From NCBI GenBank assembly GCA_029747015.1, contig JAKOGI010000817.1:287501-351500 (forward strand): a stretch of DNA of 64,000 bases. The letters are read 5' to 3'. A program made the position numbers and the translations under genes. The notes under the pieces were generated by a model. The model had not been told where the DNA came from. It saw nothing but the letters and a program-made list of their open reading frames with translations, and ran no database searches. This DNA comes from Carnegiea gigantea. Lineage: Eukaryota; Streptophyta; Magnoliopsida; Caryophyllales; Cactaceae. Of this stretch, positions 58,915-64,000 are shown piece by piece. Position 1 is the stretch's first letter; each line of letters starts with the position of its first letter.

Positions 58915-59037
58915 TCGTAATATTCGTATAAATACCATTTTGATCTACCTTGAAAGGATAGATTTGAGTAATAAAAGGAATGCCAAGAATAACTTCTTGC
59001 CATATATATTTAACTGGAATGAATGAATTTTGTTAAT
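58915..59037 (-). pseudogene. EPRV copy F: end of protease I
   Basis: About 120 nt matching copy A 2690-2788 on -, including the strand equivalent to EVILGIPFIT. It is fused to the coiled-coil module exactly as in copy A, so A and F inherit the same alpha/beta recombination. Upstream of 59037 the zinc knuckle and most of protease I are deleted. Confidence 0.7.
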
Positions 59038-59744
59038 AGATTTGCCAAAAGGATTGAACAAAAGTGGAGAGCTGGTTTAAGGAATTTTCTTAATTTTGAA
59101 GGATTCTAATGAATAACTATTAGAACTTTCTCCTAATTGGATTTTACTGAGATTATCTTCAGTAGTTTGAATATGATTTGAGTTATCTGAAATGCTAGGT
59201 TCAAAATCGGAGCTTCCAGGTTGATTGTTGCAGGATGGATTATCCGTGCAAAGTACTTCTTTTAAAGGAGAATTTTTGATATTATTTTGAACTTCTTACA
59301 TTGGAGAGGAAGATGAAGGATGAGTATAAATAATTGTTTCTTTAATAAGAAGATCATGCCATAAGTTTTGCTTAGTAGAACAGTATAATTTGTTGTGATT
59401 AGGAATATAAAGTTGATGGTTTGAAAGAAATTTATTTAGCCAATCAAAGAGAGGTATATTTTCTTTTATTTTAACTAATTAAGTATAATAAATAGTTTGA
59501 ATAATTGTTGCATCTATTTAGAAAAATCAGAGAAAAACTAGCCTCGGTATGACTGGTTATATCTTGATAGAATTCTTTATTAAGATAAACTCTATTAACT
59601 TGAAAAGTTTGATTAGTAAAAGAGGTTGATTTAACAGGTTCAAAAAAAATCATTTTGCTTGAAACAGTTTTGTTTGGAATCTAAATCTTCATTAATCATT
59701 ACGCTTGAATGTAAAAGAGAGCTAGAAGATGATGATGATGTCAT
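59038..59744 (-). pseudogene. EPRV copy F: serine-rich N-terminus, mid domain and alpha linker
   Basis: The start ATG is at 59744-59742, followed by a short serine tract. The frame 59653 to 59471 carries STSFTNQTFQVNRVYLNKEF, the mid-domain block. The linker (59040-59330) matches the alpha copies B and G. Shifts near 59560 and 59650 and stops break it. No movement-protein domain. Confidence 0.65.
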
Positions 59745-60150
59745 AATGATAAAATAATTAGTCTTAGAATAATCAATCAAATTAAAGAAATTAATCAACA
59801 CGAATAACACTTAAATATACTTATCACAAACAAAGACTTGCTAGGTACCTAACCATGCACTGCGGGACCAAACCGAGGCCACCAATCACCAGACTGATCA
59901 ACGGACTTACCAAGACGCCCTAAGAACACATAGAGGCTAACCAACGCTGCTGACTAATATAACTTTCAAGCCAGATGACCAACTTGTCTAAGTCTTTAAT
60001 GAGGATATTTACATGCCCTTAAGGGTTAATTATTTTTTTAGCCTAATTGATTAGTCATTCGACTAATCTCAAGGATTTATCCTAGATACATGATCGTAAG
60101 GCTAGTCTAGACACTTATTTAGGCACTTGGGTTGGTACTTGCCTAGACAC
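59745..60150 (-). promoter_or_regulatory. EPRV copy F leader
   Basis: A complete leader on - between primer site and start codon, with the CTAGGTACCTAACCATGCAC block at 59850-59869. Confidence 0.7.
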
Positions 60151-60165
60151 TTGGCTCTGATACCA
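60151..60165 (-). other. EPRV copy F primer-binding site
   Basis: TTGGCTCTGATACCA on + is the complement of TGGTATCAGAGCCAA, an exact initiator-tRNA-Met-type site. Confidence 0.9.
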
Positions 60166-60842
60166 GTTGGTGATAGAACTGAGCACCATTTTTAATTTTG
60201 AAATTAGTTGTAAAATGTGATTAATTAATATTAAAACTTCGTTAATTAAGAGTAAAGTTTGATTAAAAATTGATTAAAACAATGATCATAAAAAAAGTTT
60301 ACGAATATGATTAGTAAAATGAATAGTGCAAAGCTTGAGAAATTCAACATGAATAGCGCTAAATAGTGTATGAATAGTGTAGAAATAATAACGGTCTAAC
60401 GGAAGAATGAATTTACGCAGAAAACATGAACAGTAAAATAGCACAGTGAACTGATTGAATTAAAAATATACTCATATTGAGTCAATTCTATAGATATCTT
60501 ACAATGAGCCAGAAAGGATAAGATAAGAAGGAAACTGTGAAAGGACAATGATACAAGGAAATAAGGCAAGTAAGTTTTCCCTTTGCAATACAACTGCGAA
60601 GACTTTATATAGGCTCAAAAAAGTAAAATGTACAGTACAAAATATTTATTGACACAGTAACACGATGATATTTCTGGCATTCAAACAATAAAAAGATACA
60701 ATTATTGAAACATCTTGAATAGTAGACTGATCTCGAATAGTTGTAGGTGATTAACTTTGAGTGGTTGATGACTGTCATGCTTGTTAAAACTTGACAGCTG
60801 CCTCTTGAATTTTGTTACCACGCGCTTGCTTGTCGCATTTCT
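60166..60842 (-). promoter_or_regulatory. EPRV intergenic region and TATA box upstream of copy F
   Basis: A full-length IGR on -. The TATA box (TTTATATAGG at 60604-60613 on +) lies about 440 nt from the primer site. At 60842 it meets the + oriented IGR of copy G at the ORF2/IGR border, giving two divergent promoters. Confidence 0.75.
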
Positions 60843-61495
60843 AACAATCAAGGATACAACAAATAAAAAATCAAGTAGCAGCTGTCAAGTTTTAACAAGT
60901 TTGTCAGTTGTCAACCATTCAAAAATAACCACATATAACTGTTCAAGATCAGTTCACTATTCAGGATGCCTCAATAATGTTATCTTTTTACTATTTAAAT
61001 GTCAGACATATTATCATGTTACTGTATCGATAAATATCTTATACTGTATATTTTACTTTTTGAGTCTATATAAAGGCTTTGAAGTTATATCGCAAAGGCA
61101 GGAATTACCTGCCTCGTTTCCTTGTATTATTTTCCTTCCCTAGTTTCTTTCTTATCCTTTTTGCCTTGTTGGAAGATGTCCACAGAATCGATAGAAGTAA
61201 GTTTTTATTCAATCAATTCACTGTGCTATTTTTATTCATATTTTCCGCGTGAATTCATTCTTCCATTACTATTCCTGCACTATTCATACACTATTTAGCA
61301 CTATTCAGATCGAATTAATTTCTCAAGTTTTGCACCAATCATTTCACTATTCATTTCGTAAACTTTGTCTATGATGGTTGTTTTACTCAATTATTAATCA
61401 AGCTTTACTCTTAATTAGTCAAGCTTTACTATTAGTTTATCACGTTCTACAACTAATTTTAAAATAAAAAAATTATACTCTACCCTGTCCCCTAC
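60843..61495 (+). promoter_or_regulatory. EPRV intergenic region and TATA box upstream of copy G
   Basis: A full-length IGR on + with TATA box CTATATAAAGG at 61066-61076. The expected transcription start lies in the following 30-40 nt, before CCTGCCTCGTTTCCTTG. Confidence 0.75.
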
Positions 61496-61510
61496 TAGTA
61501 TCAGAGCCAA
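61496..61510 (+). other. EPRV copy G primer-binding site
   Basis: TAGTATCAGAGCCAA, one mismatch to the exact site of copies E and F; about 430 nt from the TATA box. Confidence 0.85.
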
Positions 61511-61927
61511 GTGCTAGCCAAGTAATCATGTAATTAACTTCTTGTTTAACCTTACCACCATGTATCTAGGCTAAACCCCTGGATTAGTCGAAGGACTAAT
61601 TAGTTAGCCTAGAAAGATTAATTAACCCTTAATGACATATAAATATCCTTATTGAAGACTTAGATAAATTGGTTATCTAGCATGGAAGCTGTGTTAGTTA
61701 GAAGCTTTTGTCAGTCTCTGTGAGTACTTAGGGCACCCTGGTAAGTCTGCTGGCGAGCCTGGTGATTAGTGGTCCTGGCAGTACAGGGTTAGAATGGAGG
61801 TGGTCCTGCAGTGCATTGTTAGCTACCTAGCAAGTCTTTGTTTGCGATAAGCACATTTGTGTGTTATTTCGTGTTGACCAATTTCTTTAGTTTAATTGAT
61901 TATCCTGACACTAATCATCTTATCATC
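61511..61927 (+). promoter_or_regulatory. EPRV copy G leader
   Basis: A complete leader of about 417 nt from primer site to start codon, with several short upstream frames, as usual for caulimovirid pregenomic RNAs. Confidence 0.7.
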
Positions 61928-62680
61928 ATGGCATCATTACCATTGTCATTATCTTCTAGCTCTCTTTTACATTTAAGCGTAATGATTAATGAAGGTTTAG
62001 ATTCAAAAGGAAACTATTTCAAACAAAATAATTTTTCTGAACCTTTTAAATCAACCTCTTTTAGTAATCAAACTTTTCAAGTTAATAGAGTTTATCTTAA
62101 TAAAGAATTCTATCAAGATTATGATTAGTCATATTGAGACTGGTTCTTTTCTTATTTTTGTAAAGATGTGCATCAATTATTCAAAACTATTTATTATACT
62201 CAATTAGCCAAAATCAAAGGAAACATACCTTTCTTTTAACTGGCTAAATGACTTTCTTTCAAAACATCAATTGTCCATTCCTAATTACAATAAATCCATC
62301 TGTGCCACTAAGCGAAACTTGTGGCTTAGCCTGCTCATCAAAGAAACAATTCTTTCTACTCATCCTTTGACTTCCTTCCCAAAGCAAGAAGTTCAAAATA
62401 CTTTTGAAAATTCTCCTTTCAAAGAGATACTTTGCACAGATAATCCATCCTACAGTAATGAACCTGACAGCTTAGATTCTGAATATAGCATTTCAAACAA
62501 CTCAAAGCTTAATAAAACCATTGAAGATAATTTCAATAAAACCCAATTAGGAGAAAATTCTAACAGTTATTCATTAGAATCATTCATAACTAAGAAAATT
62601 TCTCATACAACTCTCCACCTTTATCTAATCCTTTTAGCATATCCATTAAAGAAATTCCTTCTATTCCCACAGTAAACTTA
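61928..62680 (+). pseudogene. EPRV copy G: serine-rich N-terminus, mid domain and alpha linker
   Basis: ATG at 61928 in the frame 61838-62128, with a mixed Ser/Leu tract (no pure trinucleotide run) and then SNQTFQVNRVYLNKEFYQDY. A TAG at 62126 stops it; after shifts the frame 62271-62675 (134 codons) covers the linker (KRNLWLSLLIKETILSTHPL, then acidic Ser/Asn-rich sequence). It matches copy B closely. No movement-protein domain and no coat core. Confidence 0.7.
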
Positions 62681-63247
62681 GGAAGCAATAATAAAAAAGA
62701 AATTGAATTATTTCAGAAAATTTTCCACAAATTAGAAAAACCCACATCACCAAAACAAACACTTTGCATTTATGAATCCTTATATCACAATCAACCTAAG
62801 AACTTAGATCTAAAATCTAGTTCTTCAGACCAATCAAATCTTATTAGAATTATCAAAAATAATTTCAAAAAATTTCCAAAAGTAAAAGCTCCATTTATCG
62901 TAAAAAAGAAATTCAAAAACAACTGTTTTAGAATCGAAAATGACATTCAAAACGAACAAAAAACCAAGAAAAATAATTTGTCTTAAATATGGCAAAACAG
63001 GGCATACAGTCAATAAAAAGAAAAAGTATGTACAAACAATCCTAGATTTCGAGGAAAAATATTTAAAGTTACCTATACTTAACCAGAATGCTTTTGCAAA
63101 AATAAAGAGAGCCTAAACCAAAGAAAATTATATTTTGGCTATAAATCCACTGATCAAATTGGTTCCAAAAAATGGTATGTTTGTATTCCTTTAAAAATTC
63201 AAGATAATTTTGAGGTAGAAACAATAGTACTCCTTGATAGCAGACCA
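62681..63247 (+). pseudogene. EPRV copy G: alpha zinc knuckle and protease I start
   Basis: Lys/Asn-rich linker, then the knuckle CLKYGKTGHTVNKKKK from the Cys codon at 62979; Tyr at the second Cys position and no final Cys in place. The uninterrupted TGGCTATAAATCCACTG at 63137 is the empty site of the CACTA insertion in copy A. The active-site start, LLDS at about 63230-63241, is then interrupted by foreign sequence. Confidence 0.65.
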
Positions 63248-63871
63248 CTACTACATCATCAACAACATTAACAACACTATCTCCTAATATGGGTCCCGCT
63301 TTTGCGGGAATTGGGGAGATCCAGATGTAAGCAGTGTTACCTCTATCGACATCCCTGCCTGTAGAGAGGTTGATTCTAAAAGACCCAGAAAACAAGATTT
63401 TGTGAAAACATTTTATAGAAGAAGGATTTGATGAAAACATTTAATGGAAAAAAACCAAGGATACACAGCAGAGAAAGAATTAAGAAATACTGATAAATTA
63501 GGTGGTTGTAGCTATGTAAACAAAAGTACAACAAAGTAGAGGAAGGTACTATGTCTCAACAAACAGAGGTAGGCAAACAATGTCTCTTTCCAGATGTATA
63601 TACTAGCTGTATACAAACACAACATACAAAAAAACCACAACCAAACCTACCCTACTGCAACTGAAAGACAACTATGAGGCCAATTCTCTTTGATCTAAGA
63701 TATTTAAACTTCTCAACCTTTGGTATCGTCATCTCGTCAATGGTGACTCCCCCCCCCCGCATCTTCCGTTCCATTGAAACAACAATGTAGGTATTCAGTT
63801 TTCGATGTACTTATCCTAAAACCTTTAGACTCCAATGTATGCCTTCATCGCTCCAACTAGTCATTAACTCC
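63248..63871 (-). mobile_element. Antisense LINE/SINE patch inside protease I of copy G
   Basis: About 620 bp absent from copy A, whose sequence matches on both sides. On -, 63871 to about 63665 translates in pieces to a LINE RT C-terminal region (SKTEY-like block, then [16 protein letters not shown]), with a poly-C/G run at 63749-63758. At the other end (63248-63380), also on -, is a segment resembling the 3' half of TS-type plant SINEs, with a CTCTCTACAGGCAGGGAT phrase and a TTGTTGATG-rich tail. The middle (63385-63660) is unassigned. Boundaries are by alignment to copy A near 2532 and 2556. Confidence 0.55.
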
Positions 63872-64000
63872 CTAATTCCATCCCAATATTATAAAAAAAC
63901 ATCAGATAACTTCTTAGCACTAATGGAACTCTACTACAAATTAAATACAAATTATCTAATGCTTACATTTGTAATAAAGAATATTGCTTTCAAAATTCAT
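63872..64000 (+). pseudogene. EPRV copy G: protease I continued (runs off the window)
   Basis: TTCCATCCCAATATTATAAA onward matches copy A 2560-2685, the protease I body, and reaches the window end in the NAYICNKEYCFQNS stretch. Confidence 0.7.

Larger units (their letters stand above)
60166..61511. repeat. Large inverted repeat of the EPRV intergenic region, divergent
   Basis: 60180-60842 and 60843-61495 are reverse-complement IGR copies with arms of about 650 nt and almost no spacer. For example, CAGCTGTCAAGTTTTAACAA at 60879-60898 is matched in complement near 60780-60800. TATA boxes fire outward (60604 on -, 61067 on +). Confidence 0.85.

Noticed and set aside
63749..63758. Run of C bases as a functional signal
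   Set aside because: It lies in a decayed LINE fragment and is more likely slippage or a sequencing artefact.
1..64000. Host genes between the repeats
   Set aside because: Every stretch could be assigned to EPRV, LTR element or transposon sequence, apart from small unassigned patches in copies H, I and G.

Overview
The window looks like nuclear repeat DNA from a flowering plant, probably a eudicot. It is AT-rich, carries no recognisable host gene, and contains elements typical of angiosperms: Caulimoviridae-type pararetrovirus relics, LTR retrotransposons primed by initiator-tRNA-Met, CACTA and hAT miniature transposons, and a LINE/SINE patch. No intact protein-coding gene was found. Almost every long open frame is a fragment of a decayed viral polyprotein.

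Layer 1, about 35 kb in total, is a cluster of broken endogenous pararetrovirus (EPRV) copies, labelled A to I here. Order and orientation: A (+) 1-3903; B (+) 3904-8730; C (-) 8733-15775; H (-) 15790-19520; D (-) 41249-44275; E (+) 44276-52040; I (-) 52041-55645; F (-) 55646-60842; G (+) 60843 to the window end. Recognisable modules are a 30K-type movement-protein domain (copy A only), a serine-rich N-terminus with a conserved 'mid' domain, coat-protein core, zinc knuckle, coiled coil, aspartic protease, reverse transcriptase (RT), RNase H, a downstream ORF2, and a common intergenic region (IGR) with TATA box, leader and TGGTATCAGAGCC primer-binding site. The organisation resembles florendovirus-type EPRVs, but the genus is an inference.

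The copies are mosaics of two cassettes. Beta (C, D, E) has a coat core, a CCHC knuckle of the form YKCRQVGHKVNKC, a coiled coil and protease II, followed by RT and RNase H in C and E. Alpha (A, B, G, H, I) has another region after the mid domain, an odd knuckle of the form CLKYGKTGH, and protease I. B and F combine alpha and beta parts. Both cassettes are attached to the same IGR, which suggests a recombining or two-component virus.

Layer 2 is later insertion. Two solo LTRs of one family have perfect 5-bp target duplications (13038-15497, CTTAC; 52803-55323, TTTAC). A large non-coding LTR element on + runs 19521-41248, with a hAT-like element (21893-22426) inside it. A second LTR element of the same kind on - (29951-41131, target duplication CATGG) is nested in its 3' LTR. 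A CACTA miniature element (2061-2424), an LTR-like insert (48310-49544) and an antisense LINE/SINE patch (63248-63871) interrupt EPRV copies A, E and G.

Neighbouring EPRV copies of opposite orientation meet in their IGRs, making inverted repeats. The convergent joins lie just upstream of the primer-binding site. Transcription across them would give hairpin RNA, a plausible trigger for silencing of the cluster. Nonsense changes that fit C-to-T decay, frameshifts and deletions indicate long inactivity.
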